Part shown: positions 33,055-45,760 of the stretch, one piece after another
Position numbering within the stretch: position 1 is the first letter of the stretch
Layout: every line of letters begins with the position of its first letter
Source: Ricinus communis
Lineage: Eukaryota; Streptophyta; Magnoliopsida; Malpighiales; Euphorbiaceae
DNA: 64,000 bases
Assembly (NCBI RefSeq): GCF_019578655.1
Contig: NC_063258.1
Span: 15,504,802 to 15,568,801, forward strand
Direction of reading: 5' to 3'
The notes under the pieces: model-generated
What the model saw: the letters and a program-made list of their open reading frames with translations, nothing else
What the model was told of the DNA's origin: nothing
Databases searched by the model: none
Program-made: the position numbers and the translations under genes

Positions 33055-34317
33055 GGTTCTTCCATGGATTCAACCAAGACATAGCTAATGTGGTTGAGCT
33101 TCAACACTATGTGGAGATGGAGGATATGTTACACATGGTCATGAAGATTGAGAGACAATTGAAGAGCATGAATGCCAAAACTAACTCGGCCTCAACTTCC
33201 CCTTGGAAGTCGAATTGGAAGAAGGATGACAAGATTATTTCCATGCCTAAATTTGAGTCTTTCAAGGATCCTAAAGTGGAAGTAACAAATTCTAAGGTAA
33301 ATCCACTCCTGAAACATCCAAAACTAGATATATTAAATATTTTAAGTGTTTAGGAATGGGCCATATAGCTTCTCAATGTCCAAATAAAAGAGCCATGATT
33401 ATGAGGGATAATGAGGAACTGGAGTTCAAAAGTGACAAAGAAGAAGAGAAGCCGGCCCTAGAAGATGGCAGTGACTAAGAGTATGCTGAACATGCTGATA
33501 TGTTAGAGGCAAGGAAAGCATTGAGTTTGCAAGCAAAAGGGGAATAGGTATAAAGAGACAATATCTTTCATACTAGATACCGAGTCAAAGATAAGGTATA
33601 TAGCATGATAATTGATGGGGTAGTTGTACTAATGTGGTTATTACCGAACTTTTTAAGAAATTATGTTTGCCAACTTTTAAACATCTTTGGCGTATAAGCT
33701 TCAATGGTTGATTGATTGTGGTAAGATTAGAGTTGCTAAGCAAGTATTAGTGTCTTTCTTTATTAGTAAGTATAAGGATGAGATGTTGTGTGATGTGGTG
33801 CCTATGCATGTTGGACATATTCTTTTAGGCCGCCTATGGCAATTTGATAAATGAGTCATTCATGATGGTTTTACTAATAAATAATCCTTTATAATGAGTG
33901 CCAAATCTATTACACTTGTTCCTTCGACACCCAAAGAGGTGTATGAAGAACAAATGCGCATGAAAAAGGAGAGCAATACAAAACACATGAGTGATAGTGC
34001 GCAAGAAAGAAAGAAAATGAAAGCATGAGTGCACAAAAAGAAAAAAAAGAGTATGCGCATGAGAGAAAAAAGAAAGAGGTGAGGGTGTGAAAAGTGAGAA
34101 AAAAGTGTGAGGTGAAAAGAGCCTCCTTGGCCAATCGGACCATGTTTGTACTTATGTAAAAAGAGGCCTATTTTAGTTGTAACGAGCTTAACTCTTCTTT
34201 GCCTATTGCTTTCGTTTCTTTGTTGTAGGAATTTGATGATTTATTTTCGAAGAGATCCCACATGGATTACCACTAATTAAGGGAATATAGCATCGAATTA
34301 ATTTTATTTCTAGATCT
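33045..34317 (+). pseudogene. Reina-like Gag C-terminus and protease fragment
   Basis: It starts in mid Gag with [27 protein letters not shown] and KIERQLKSM, then the zinc knuckle IKYFKCLGMGHIASQCPNK, in which the first Cys has become Tyr. The protease region has RDNIFHTRYRVKDKVYSMIIDG but no clear active-site continuation, then VPMHVGHILLG in shifted frame. From about 33905 a Lys/Glu-rich linker (TPKEVYEEQMRMKKE) and EFDDLFSK lead towards RT. At 34318 an Athila-type LTR cuts it off. At its left it overlaps the inverted RNase H fragment by a few bases. Confidence 0.7.
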
Positions 34318-35705
34318 GATAGGCTATTTACATAGCTACAATCTAAGGCAGTGAACCTATCTATGTAGACTAGCACAAATGGTGAGTATCAAGGTCATAT
34401 TCTCGGGAAAGGGTGACCTAGACCTACTATAGTGTCTTATGTTATCTAACCTAAATAAATCAATGAAGTGTTTATGCTATGATTAATTATGAACAAACAA
34501 TTAATTAAATGTCAAATTATCTGAAAGAATTTAGGAAAACTCTCGAAGGAAAAGCAAACCCTGGGGGACCTAAGTTAATTGGATTTTAGTGAAGATAGAT
34601 TAAATTGATTATCAATTGCAATTACCCATGGACAAAGTCTTAACTAAATTTGGTCTCCCTCTCGAGATAACCGAACTCCTAAAACTAATAACCTGAAGTT
34701 GGAATCTCTTCCTAATGATCGATTATTCTATTAGCATTAAGGTTTAACCCGCCTCTATTAAGCTTTTTTAATTCTTAATCCGGCTAGTCAATTATCCTTA
34801 TCTCTAAGTGATTATTAACCAGTTCTTGTTATTCAATTTTTCGATTACTAGACGAATCTCTCAATTACATAAAGCAATCTAAATAGCACAATTCACAATG
34901 TCTCATGAATAAAGTGACTTCTCATTAATAATAAAAGCAAGAAGAATCAAGAATTGACAGTCAAAATCTCATAACATTTAGATCAATCCAACCATATAGG
35001 AATCCCAATTGGGTTAAAAAATTTAGCTACTCATACTAATAAGCATCTCAGAAAAGTAAATTAAAGGCATGTACACCCTTCTCTAATAAGTTGGATGGGA
35101 AACCCTAATTTTCCAATTCATAATAGCAAACCCTAATTTGCCTGTTGAATGCTCCCAAATCTTGCCTTGATCTTCAAACTAATGTTGAAACAAGTGTAAT
35201 CCTTCCTTTAATTGATGAATTTGATATCCCAAAGTTGACAATAGAGGTCTAGAAACAAATGATTTGAGTTCGTATAATGGAAATCAAGTCAAAAATCAAA
35301 CACTAATCCACCAAATCGTTTTTGCCTATATAGTCCCTTCAGCACGGCCGTGGTTAAGCCTGTGCTGATCAGCATGGGTGGAGTCCAGGCTGTGCTGAGC
35401 CTATGCATTCACTTTTGTTGACCTCTTTCAGACCGTGCCCTAGCCAGTGCTGAGCCACCATGGGCCTTGGTGGCTACAGAAACTGTGCCAAAATGGCACT
35501 CTTAGGGGCAGCTACTTGACAATTCTGCACTGCCGGAGTCTAGGCCGTGCTCAACCTCGAAATGCTAGTCCTTGCTCAATTTGATGGATTTTGGTCCGTA
35601 ATTATGCGTATTTCCCTCGATTATTGACAATGTCCTTCAATAATGACCTGAAATGTGAAAGGAACCAAAAGACAGGTGATTCTAGCATAAAACGAGATAA
35701 TTATA
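34318..35705 (-). repeat. Athila-type LTR, second copy
   Basis: TGATAGGCTATTTA at its start and the whole course to GATAATTATA match the LTR at 3570-4996. Its last ~50 bases (to ATATCA) are missing. A TATA box lies at 35325-35332 (TATATAGG on the minus strand) and the U3 palindrome-like GTGCTGATCAGCAT at 35362-35375. It has no attached primer site or coding region: Reina-like pol DNA lies on the left and R1 on the right, so it is a solo or rearranged LTR. Confidence 0.75.
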
Positions 35706-35994
35706 GTTTCTTCTTTCGCACTATAAAAACCTCATGCAATCGAATACTTGAGGCCAATGAGCATATTATTTCAATTTCTACCTTGTGGAAAATCAAGTTA
35801 TAGGTTCTTTCAAGAACTTTGTGGACTTATCAACACTCGCCCTAGCGAGCATAGACTTATCTTTCCCTTTCTTTCTTTTGTATTCTTTGTCTACCCTTGT
35901 GTTTAAATCAATTCGATTTGATCCTTACACTTATCCGTATGGAAGAGAACAAAGAACTTATGATTTCTTTTCTTATCAGATCTCAAATCCTACC
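35706..35994 (+). repeat. R1 fragment
   Basis: It starts inside R1 at TTCTTTCGCACTATAAAAACC, continues AGGTTCTTTCAAGAACTTTG and CTAGCGAGCATAGACTTATC, and ends after CTTATCAGATCTCAAATCC. An RNase H fragment follows immediately. Confidence 0.65.
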
Positions 35995-36360
35995 AGCAAT
36001 TGTGCATGCTCTAAAAATCTATAGGCATTATCTGTATGGAGAAACATTTCAGATTTTCATTGACCATAAAAGTCTGATATATATCCCAACACAAAAAGAG
36101 TTAAACTTAAGATAAAGAAGGTGGATGGAGTTGTTAAAGGATTATGATTGTACTACAGATTACCATCTGGGAAAAGCCAACAAAGTTGCTGATGCTTTGA
36201 GTAGGAAAACCATTGTGAGAAGTGCTAGAATGACTTGTCATACAGTACAATCATTAATAGAGCTTAGAACATTGCATGTAGAAATTGTACTTCGGGATGA
36301 TATACTTCTTGCAAGTATGCATGTCAAGCCTTTATTGGACAGTAAAATTCAAGAAAAATA
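35995..36360 (+). pseudogene. Tekay-like RNase H fragment
   Basis: The frame reads [21 protein letters not shown], then [18 protein letters not shown], a stop at 36113-36115 and a small shift, then [30 protein letters not shown]. It matches the RNase H of the element at 13106-14635 closely. The catalytic FTDHKS has become FIDHKS (Asp kept) and VADALS is kept. It stops in the linker towards integrase at the TAG at 36359-36361. Confidence 0.8.
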
Positions 36361-38225
36361 GATAAGTGATAGAGGTTTAGAATCTATTTTTGATCTTAAT
36401 CTTCATCTACAAAGGCTTTAGAGGTTTATTTGGTAAGTAGTTTTAATATTTTGTTGAACTGAGTTAGGGTTTAGAAGACATAGAATTCGAGTTCTAAAGA
36501 CCTAGTTTTTCAGTCTTATTTTTTTGATAATATCTTGAGCTAGGAAGCTTTAAATTGAGTGTTTTTTAATGATATAGAAACTTTAAAGAGTCATCCAAAA
36601 CTTTTATTTGTTTAGCTCGATCTGAATCAGGCTCTATGTTAGTATAATAAGAGAATATATTTTATTGTTCAGTTTCCATCTTTGGCTTGAGTAAGGTGGA
36701 TTGTTTTGTACGGATATTTCTCTATACACCTCCAATTGAAACAAAATTAGTTTTAAATTATATTAGACAAATAAGGTTAGTGATCTCGAAAGTTTCATTA
36801 TGAAATTTGTTGTATAGAAGTTTTGGTGGATTTTTAAATTCACCCTATTAATTTTGTCATAGTTGGCAACCACACATATGTAGAGAGTTTAGTGATGTTA
36901 TCATGCTATATGAAGTTCTATTAACTTTGGGTGTTTAAAAATAAGTGAATTATGATCTATTTCAGCTAAACAAATTTGGAATGAGGGTGACATCCAAGTA
37001 AGCTCAAGCAAAGGGAAGGGAGCAACAAAGGTAAGTGAATAACTTAATGTTCTATATGAATGTTGAATGGTGAATTCGGGTGTCCTGTTATAATGTGAAA
37101 AGTATATTTGATTTAGCCATATCTGGAGTTTTATAACTCCAAATGGAGTGCTACGTAATGCTATAGAAAATTTGTAATGTAATTTACAAATGTTATAGAA
37201 ATAGAGGAAGCTTGATTTTGCTGTTTTGATGGCCAATCTGGATCACACTTTATGTTGCTTAATTTTATGGACAGCTTGATCATAGTAGAATTTTTTTGAT
37301 GTTTCTCTTTCTATACACATCCATTTGATATAAAATCAGTTTCAAATTAATCTAGACTTATAATATTACTGATCTGGAGAATATGGTTTTGGAATTCCTA
37401 ATGTGGAAGTTTTGGTGTATTTGTGAATTCACACTATTAAATCTGCCATGTTGGAATATGGTATGTTTTTGGTATACCATAGGTATTATTATGGTTTCTT
37501 ATATATTATGGTTTCTTATATATTATGGAGATGTTAGTTATTTAAATGGTATGTATATATATATATATATATAAATTATGGTTGGATGATTGTAAGGACG
37601 CAATGCTACTTGTGAATGAGGTAAGGCTGTGTGCGATATGGAATTCCCCATAAGATTATGGTTGGTTGTGTGCATATGGGGATCCATGAAAATAAAAATA
37701 TATATATTATTATGGAATTAAATATAATTCACAAGTTCATTGCTCTCCTAAAGAAAATACTATGACAAGGTTTATGTAAATACTATAAAGTCATAATTAA
37801 ATATCGAAAGGTTTGATGTTTGATAATACTACACATTTGATTGTGTTATTTTTCATAGGAAATTATGTTATTCTTTTGCTGAGTTGTAGGCTCACTCCTC
37901 TGCATTATTTCTTTTTCAGGATTAGAAGAATTATAATTGGTTTTGACGAAACATTTACATCTGTCGCACTAGCATTGTGTCAGGTAGGTGAGCAGGAGGT
38001 CGCCCTCAGTTTTTCTTTATTGGACATGACATGTCAAGTGGATTTCATTATCATGTATAAATTTGGAGCATTTTATGTGTGTATAAAAAAAAAGTGCACT
38101 ATTTAATGTTGTGAGCTTTGTTGGTGTGTGATATGTATGACTCATATAAATAGTTTTTGTTATTCATATTAATTTGTGAGTTAAAAGTTAGTAGTTAAGA
38201 AATATGTTATGTATCAGTCTTTGCA
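36361..38225 (+). repeat. LTR-like, gene-free region
   Basis: No gene is supported. A segment near 36700-36865 recurs in diverged form at 37280-37455 (TTTCTCTATACACCTCCAATTG against TTTCTATACACATCCATTTG; GAAGTTTTGGTGGATTTTTAAATTCAC against GAAGTTTTGGTGTATTTGTGAATTCAC). GCTGAGTTGTAGGCTCACTCC near 37880 and CAAAGGTAAGTGA near 37025 recall Tekay-type LTRs, so I read this as a plus-strand chromovirus LTR joined by deletion to the RNase H piece. A (TA)n run lies at 37555-37572. Confidence 0.45.
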
Positions 38226-39498
38226 TACAATGTATGTCTGACATCCTTTACAGGTGTCACACTTGCATTTGAGACACCTTAGGGAAACATAATATTCTCT
38301 AATACAAATCTCCATGTGCTCCCACTTCGGGTTCGCATAACTCCTCTGCTTTCTGAAAGATGTCTTCAACCGCTCGCAAGCAAAAAGGAATATTCTCTGA
38401 AATGAAATTATCTAGACCAATTCTGGTCCTGCCAAAATTCATTCGCCAACTTCTTTCTTAATGACTTGTCCCTTGCACATACAGAATATCCTTAACATCC
38501 ACATCACATCATCCATCCTGTTGCAATAACCAATACAAAACCATGCCATCCTGACACAAAATTCCTCATCGATTGGAATCTAGAAAGTCTCCTCTATTCC
38601 TCTATAGTCCAACGTGGAGCCTACTGCGACACAGATTCATTCTAACAGCAACTAAGCTTGTCATCCAGAGAATTCCAAGTAACATAATATACTTTGAAAG
38701 ATTTACTTATTTATTTACTTTATAATCACTACTGATAAAAATTATTACTATCTTGAAAAACACCTTTTATAAAATCGTAAAATCTCTAGTCATTTTCTTT
38801 ATATAAAATTCTACAATATTGCGCACCAGGGTGATGATACCCCTTATCACCAAGGTTATAATGCACGATGTATGATGCATGCCCTATAAATGAGTTATGG
38901 AATTGTGCATGCCTAACAATGAAATGCCATAATAAGTTCTTGCGGGACTGGGCACAATATTGTATTTTAAAACACTTTGTTTTACATAGAAAAATAAATA
39001 GTGTTTGCTTAAGCTTCTCTGGATTCCGAGCATCCGAAAAAATACACCAACCACCATTCTTATTCTTCTTACAACCACAAAACTCAACCATACATGCTCT
39101 GACCTCTGCTCGACATTCCACGTACTAACTTTGGTTTTACTCATTAAGGCGATACTTGATGCGATGACAAGGCAGTTCATGACACGACTGCAACTACACT
39201 CTACACAAATTCTAACTGTGGTGCCTACGGTCGAAACAACAATCGAAGCACCTAAGGCCGGGTATGCACTTATCACTTGGAGAAACAACAATGAGTCTAC
39301 CGCGCTTCTGATCTTGCTATCTCTACAGCGCTCATTCTTAATATAGAGTCAAGACAAGCTCACAAAAAAGAGAAATAATAGACTCTCTAACAGTGAAAGC
39401 TGAGACATTGAAGTTAATGAAAACAAATAAGGACAAACTTGATCCAAGCTCCATAGTACCAAGAATCTTAACTTAGGTCGAAGGAAATCTAAACCTAG
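38226..39498 (-). other. Interior of the LTR element, no known protein
   Basis: The region lies directly inside the primer site at 39499 of a minus-strand LTR element, where gag would be expected. Open frames exist on the minus strand at 38786-39121 (111 codons, Cys/His-rich) and 38884-39291 (135 codons), and on the plus strand at 39005-39346, but none has capsid, zinc-knuckle or polymerase motifs. A non-coding, LARD-like interior is possible, as is a cellular fragment carried or left by the element. I do not recognise it. Confidence 0.35.
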
Positions 39499-39510
39499 GC
39501 TCTGATACCA
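39499..39510 (-). other. Primer-binding site, tRNA-iMet type
   Basis: The minus strand reads TGGTATCAGAGC, identical to the site of the Tekay element at 17637-17648. It lies four bases from the LTR end at 39515, so the LTR to its right is a 5' LTR firing leftwards. Confidence 0.9.
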
Positions 39511-39514
39511 ACTT

Positions 39515-41551
39515 TGTCATGACCCGATCTGTGGGCCCGTGACCAGCACTAGGGAATGGGTAGGTGTAAGGCCACCAAATCCCGTAGTAAGCCTGACTAT
39601 TCACTAACTCAAACAAAATGCAATACGGATTCAAATCATTAGCTCTATTCCACAATTAACCTTTAGCCATCAGATACTACAGATTTAATTCGGTATGCCA
39701 GCATAATTTGCCAAGACCTGAATTTACATAAAATTACAAAATGATAAATCTGAAATTTCTACTGCGGAGATTCTAGAAGTTTTTTAAGAGATCAAACATA
39801 CCAATAAAATCAGTTACTTTAAACCCGAAAATGAAGGAATCAGGCTGCTAGATGAAAAGAACTGCAGAAAAGCTAATAACACAGTTCTCACGACCTCCTA
39901 GCTCTGCTCCGATGCCTTGGGAGGAGCGAGTCGAACTGATAAATTATCTAATCATGTGGATAATTCAATCAGAAAAAGGTAAAACATTTGATAAATAACC
40001 CTAGGCCTAGACTCCTAGACTTAACTGTCTAAGAATTTTGACTCTGGTAAATTCCACTGAAAATTCGGTAGAATCTCCCATAAACACGGACGTTTACCCC
40101 CCGTGTAACAGGTCCAAGACTTGCAAGAAAATACTTCAAATTTCTAACAATTTTTTTTAACGGGAGTCAGGTCACCAAGACTTCATTATTTTTTCTGACT
40201 CCGCTACACATCACAAATCATGATTATTGGTAGACGGTCCGACAATTTATTATTTCGATAAACAAACCTCACATAACTTTTCTAATGCTCAACACAATAA
40301 TTAATCACATAATGTTTCTCAACAAACTCTAAGATCTACAGGCTAGAGAATTACAGAGACACTTGATTAGTTGGTCGACTTGCCTCCAGCCGCCGGAGTC
40401 TGATCGACGATCCGAGCGCTCCTACAGACTCGAAACAATGCGATGATGATGATTCCAACACCCGATCTTCCAATCCGACACCCGATCATTCGGAGAAATT
40501 TACGGACGATCTCGCCTTCAATTTTCAAAAGGAGTGCGATCACCGCGAAAGTAGTGCGATTGTAAAACTTGAGCTAAGGGAGTCCGGATATGCCCTCCGA
40601 TCGTCGGAAGCTCAATGGCACCAGCCGAAAAAGTGAAAAATCCGAACTATCCCTATATACTTTTGACCTTGTCAGATTTTACAATTCCGGCAGCCTCAAG
40701 GGGCGGCGAAGGTCAGAAAAGGAAGTCCATAAGTTGTTGATCATTTTGAGCCTAAGAATGCCGCAAATGGTTGCCAGAAACTCCACGAACGGCAGCAAGA
40801 AACGGCTGCCATTTCTGGCCATTTTCCATCGCTTGTCATCGCCGTTCGCTGCCGTCGTCGCCCTAGCGTGCTCGCCGTTGACGGCCGCACCTCCCGACGT
40901 CGTCACCACCCTCGGCCAAGCCTCCACCACCCATCCCCCATTGAAGCCGACAGAGCTTCCTCTCTCTTCTTCTCTTTTTCTTCTTCTTCGTTCTCTTCCT
41001 TTTCTTTCTTTTCTCTATCGCAAGTTGGTCCTCTAACTTTTCTTCTTCACCCGTTTAGTCCCTCAACTTTTTTAATTACTAATAATTTCACCCTATAAAA
41101 TTATTGTTTAACTCCCCAACTTTTATTTAGCTTTTCAATTAAGCCCCTAACTATTTAATTTGGGTCAAATTAAAATTATTGAAAATAAAAATTACTTATT
41201 TACCCTTGCTTTTAAATGAGAAATTAATAAAATATCCTTACTGACACATTTAATTATAAAAATACCAACCATACTAATTTTCATTAAAACCCCATATTAA
41301 TAAAATTATATTTTTAATCCTTATCCAAAATTAATTGTCAACTTAATCCTAACACTTAATTTACTTAATTAATTTCTTAAAATCAAACTAATTAGATGTA
41401 AAAAATAACTCCTTTATTTTTTATCTAGCATTGAAATTATATTTCAAATCATCCCAATTAAATTAATTAAAAACAAAGTAACATTGAATAAAAACTCGTC
41501 ATTTATTATTATTAATATTATTATTATTAAGAGAAAATTCAGGATATTACA
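39515..41551 (-). repeat. 5' LTR of a gypsy chromovirus-type element
   Basis: On the plus strand it runs from TGTCATGACCCGATCTGTGG to CAGGATATTACA, giving TGTAATATCC...GGTCATGACA in sense, 2037 bp with TG/CA ends. The minus strand has TATATAGGGATAG near 40650-40662 as a candidate promoter. The stretch near 40020-40240 matches 30050-30290 in reverse. The open frames at 40590-41036 and 40679-40930 lie over GC-richer LTR sequence, have low-complexity Ser/Leu/Phe tails and no domain, so they are not counted. Satellite DNA starts with the next base. Confidence 0.75.
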
Positions 41552-44500
41552 AGTTTATTTTCTCATACTCACAAATATACCACAATTATGGGGTTATGTC
41601 ATCAGATTCATAAATATCATCGTATTACGTGGCTGTTTTCTAATATTTATAAATATACCCCTATTATGGGGTTGTTTTCTCATATTAAAAAATTTACCCC
41701 TTCTACGATATTGTTTTCTTAAATTCGCAATTACAGTACCTTTACGGGGTTTTTTCTCATATTCACAACTATACACGTTTTACAAGGTTATTTTCTTATA
41801 TTGATAAATATACCATTTTTATGGGATCGATTTTTCATATTAAATTATTAGCACTACTATGGGATTGTTTTCTCAAATTCATAAATATACATGTTTTATA
41901 GGATCATTTTCTTATATCGACAAATATACATGTTTCACGGGGTTATTTTCTCATATTATACAATTAACCCATTTAAGGTATTGTTTTCTCATACTCATAA
42001 ATATACCATTATTTTCTCCGATTGATAAATATCCCCGTATTACGGGGTTGTTTTCTAAAATTTATAAATATACCTCCACTTACAAGGTTGTCTTCTCATA
42101 TTAAAAGATTTACCCCTACAACGAGGTTGTTCTCTTAAACTCGCAATTACACTACTTTTACGGGGTTGTTTTCTCAGATTCATAAATATACAAGTTTTAC
42201 GAGGTTATTTTCTTATATTGATAAATATACCACTTTTACGGCGTCGTCTTCTCATATTAAATTATTAGCACTATTATGGGGATGTTTTTTTAAATTCATA
42301 AAAATACACGTTTTACGGTGTTATTTTCTTATATTGACAAATATATCCCTTTTACGGAAGTGTTTTCTCATATTATAAAATTAACCCATTTAAGGAGTTG
42401 TATTCTCATACTCATAAATAAACCAAAATAACGGGGTTATTTTCTCCAATGGATAAATATTTCCGTATTACGGGGTTGTTTTCTAATATTTATGAATATA
42501 CCCCTCTTATAGGGTTGTTTTCTCATATTAAAAGATTTACCCGTACTACGAGGTTGTTCTTAGACTCGCAATTACACTATTTTTACATTGTTGTTTTCTC
42601 ATATTCATAAATATACAAGTTTTACAAGGTTATTTTCTTATATTGATAAATATATCACTTTTACAACGTCGTTTTCTCATATTAAATTATTAGTGCTATT
42701 ATGGGGTTATTTTTTCAAATTCATAAATATACACGTTTTATGGATTTATTTTCTTACATTGATAAATATACTCCTTCTACAGGGTTATTTTCTCATATTA
42801 TAAAATTAACCCATTTAAGGGATTGTTTTCTCATACTAACAAATATACCATAATTACGGGGTTATATTCTCCAATTGATAAATATCCCCGTATCACGGAG
42901 TTGTTCTCTAATATTTATAAATATACCCCCTCATACGGGATTATTTTCTCACATTAATAAATTTACCCTTTCTACGAGGCTGTTTTCTGAGACACGCAAT
43001 TACACTACTTTTACGGGGTTGTTTTCTCATATTCATAAATATATACGTTTTACGGAGATAATTTCTTATATTGATAAATATACCACTTTTACACGATCGT
43101 TTTCTCATATTAAATTATTAGCACTATTATGGAGTTGTTTTCTCAAATTCACTAATATACATGTTTTACGGGGTTCTTTTCTTATATTGATAAATATACC
43201 CCTTTTACAGGGCCTTTTTCTCATATTAAAAAATTAACCCATTTAAGGGGTTATTTTCTTATACTCACAAATATACCACAATTACGGGGTTATGTCATCA
43301 GATTCAGAAATATCGTCGTATTATGGGCTGTTTTCTAATATTTATAAATATACCCCTCTTACGGTGTTATTTTCTAATATTAAAAAATTTACCCATTCTA
43401 CGATGCTGTTTTCTTGGACTCGCAATTATACTACTTTTACGGGGTTGTTTTCTTAGATTCATAAATATACATGTTTTACAAGGTTATTTTCTTATATTGA
43501 TAAATATACCACTGTTATGGGGTCATTTTCTCATATTAAATTATTCGCACTACTATGGGGTTATTTTCTCAAATTCATAAATATATATGTTTTACGGGAT
43601 TATTTTCTTATATCGACAAATATATTCGTTCTACGGGGTTATTTTCTCATATTATAAAATTAACTCATTTAAGGTGTTGTTTTATCATACTCACAAATAT
43701 ACCACAATTACGGGGTTATTTTATCGGATTGATAAATATCCCTATATCACGGGGTTGTTTTCAAATATTTATAAATATACCCCACTTACAGGGTTGTTTT
43801 CTCATATTAAAAGAGTTACCCCTACTACGAGGCTGTTCTTTTAGACTCGCAATTACACTACTTTTACGGGGTTGTTTTCTCAGATTCATAAATATACATG
43901 TTTTATGGGGTTATTTTCTTATATTGATAAATATACCACTTTTACAGTGTCAGTTTCTCATATTAAATTATTAGCACTATTATGTGGTTGTTCTCTCAAA
44001 TTCATAAGTATACACGTTTTACGGAGTTATTTTCTTATATTGATAAATATACCCCTTTTACGGGGTTGTTTTCTAATATTAAAAAATTAATCCGTTTAAG
44101 ATATTGTTTTCTCATACTCACAAATATACCATAATTACGGGGTTATTTCATCAAATTCATAAATATTACCGTATTACGGGGCTGTTTTTTAATATTTATA
44201 AATATACCCCTCTTACGGAGTTGTTTTCTCATATTAAAAAATTACCCCTTCTAGAGGCTGTTTTGTTAGACTTGCAATTACACTAATTTTACGGGTTGTC
44301 TTCTCAGATTAATAAATATACACATTTTACAGGGTTATTTTCTTATATTGATAAATATACCACTTTTACAGCGTCGTGTTCTCATATTAAATTATTAACA
44401 CTATTATGGGATTGTTTTCTCAAATTCATAAATATACATGTTTTGCAGAATTAGTTTTTATATCGACAAATATACGCGTTTTATGGGTTTGTTTTCTCAT

Positions 44501-45256
44501 GCTATAAAATTAGCCCATTTAAGGGGTTGTTTTCTTATACTTACAAAAATAATAAAATAACGGGGTTATTTTCTCCGATTGATAAATATCCTCATATTAC
44601 GGGTTTGTTTTCTAATATTTATGAAAATCTTATAGGGTCGTTTTCTCATATTAAAAGATTTACCCATATTACGAGAATATTCTCTTAGACTAGCAATTAC
44701 ACTAAATTTACGGGGTTGTTTTCTCATATTCATAAATATACAAGTTTTACGGGGTTATTTTCTTATATGGATAAATATACCACTTTTACAGCATCGTTTT
44801 CTCATATTAAATTATTTGCATTATTATGGGGTTTTTTTTTCAAATTCATAGATATACACGTTTTACGGATTTATTTTCTTATATTGACAAATATACCCTT
44901 TTACGGGGTTTTTCTCATATTATAAAATTAATCCATTTAAGGGGTATTTTTCTATACTCACAAATACACCATAATTATGGAATTATTTCCTCATATTCAT
45001 AAATATCACCGAATTACGGGGTTGTTTTCTTATATTGATAAATACACCACTTTCACAAGGTCGTTTTCTCATATTAAATTATTAGCACTATTATGGGGTT
45101 GTTTTTTTCTAATTTATAGATATACACGTTTTACGAAGTTATTTTCTTATATTGACAAATATACCCCTTCTACGAGGTTGTTTTCTCATATTATAAAATT
45201 AATTCATTTGAGGGGTTGTTTTCTCATACTCATAAATATATCAAAATTACAGGGTT

Positions 45257-45760
45257 AGATTCAGAAATATAATTGAATTACGGGATTGTTTTCTAATATT
45301 TATAAATATACTCCTCTTACGGGGTTGTTGTCTCATATTAAAAAATTTACCCCTTCTACGATGCTGTTTTCTTCGACTCGTAGTTACATTACTTTTACGG
45401 GGTTATTTTCTTCTGTTGATAAATATCCCCATGTTACGGGGTTATTTTCTAATATTTATAAATATACTCCTATTACAGAGTTGTTTTCTCATATTAAAAA
45501 ATTTACCCCTTCTACGATGCTGTTTTCTTCGACTCGTAATTATACTACTTTTACGGGGTTATTTTATTAGATTCATAAATATACATGTTTTACGGGGTTA
45601 TTTTCTCCGATTGATAAATATCCCCATGTTACGGAGTTGATTTCTAATGTTTATAAATATACCCCTCTTACGGGATTGTTTTCTCATATTAAAAAATTTA
45701 CGTCTTCTACGATGCTGTTTTGGTAGACTCGCAATTACACTACTTTTACCGGGTGTTTTT
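45257..45760 (+). repeat. Short-cycle HOR variants J-K-A-B
   Basis: Type J monomers lie near 45257, 45412 and 45605. The order is J-K-A-B, J-K-A-B-C, J-K-A-B, so seven and six of the eleven monomers are skipped in turn. This is the expected product of unequal exchange between related monomers. Confidence 0.7.

Noticed and set aside
40590..41036. 148-codon open frame in the LTR at 39515-41551
   Set aside because: It runs against the LTR sense, ends in low-complexity Ser/Leu/Phe, and has no recognisable domain.
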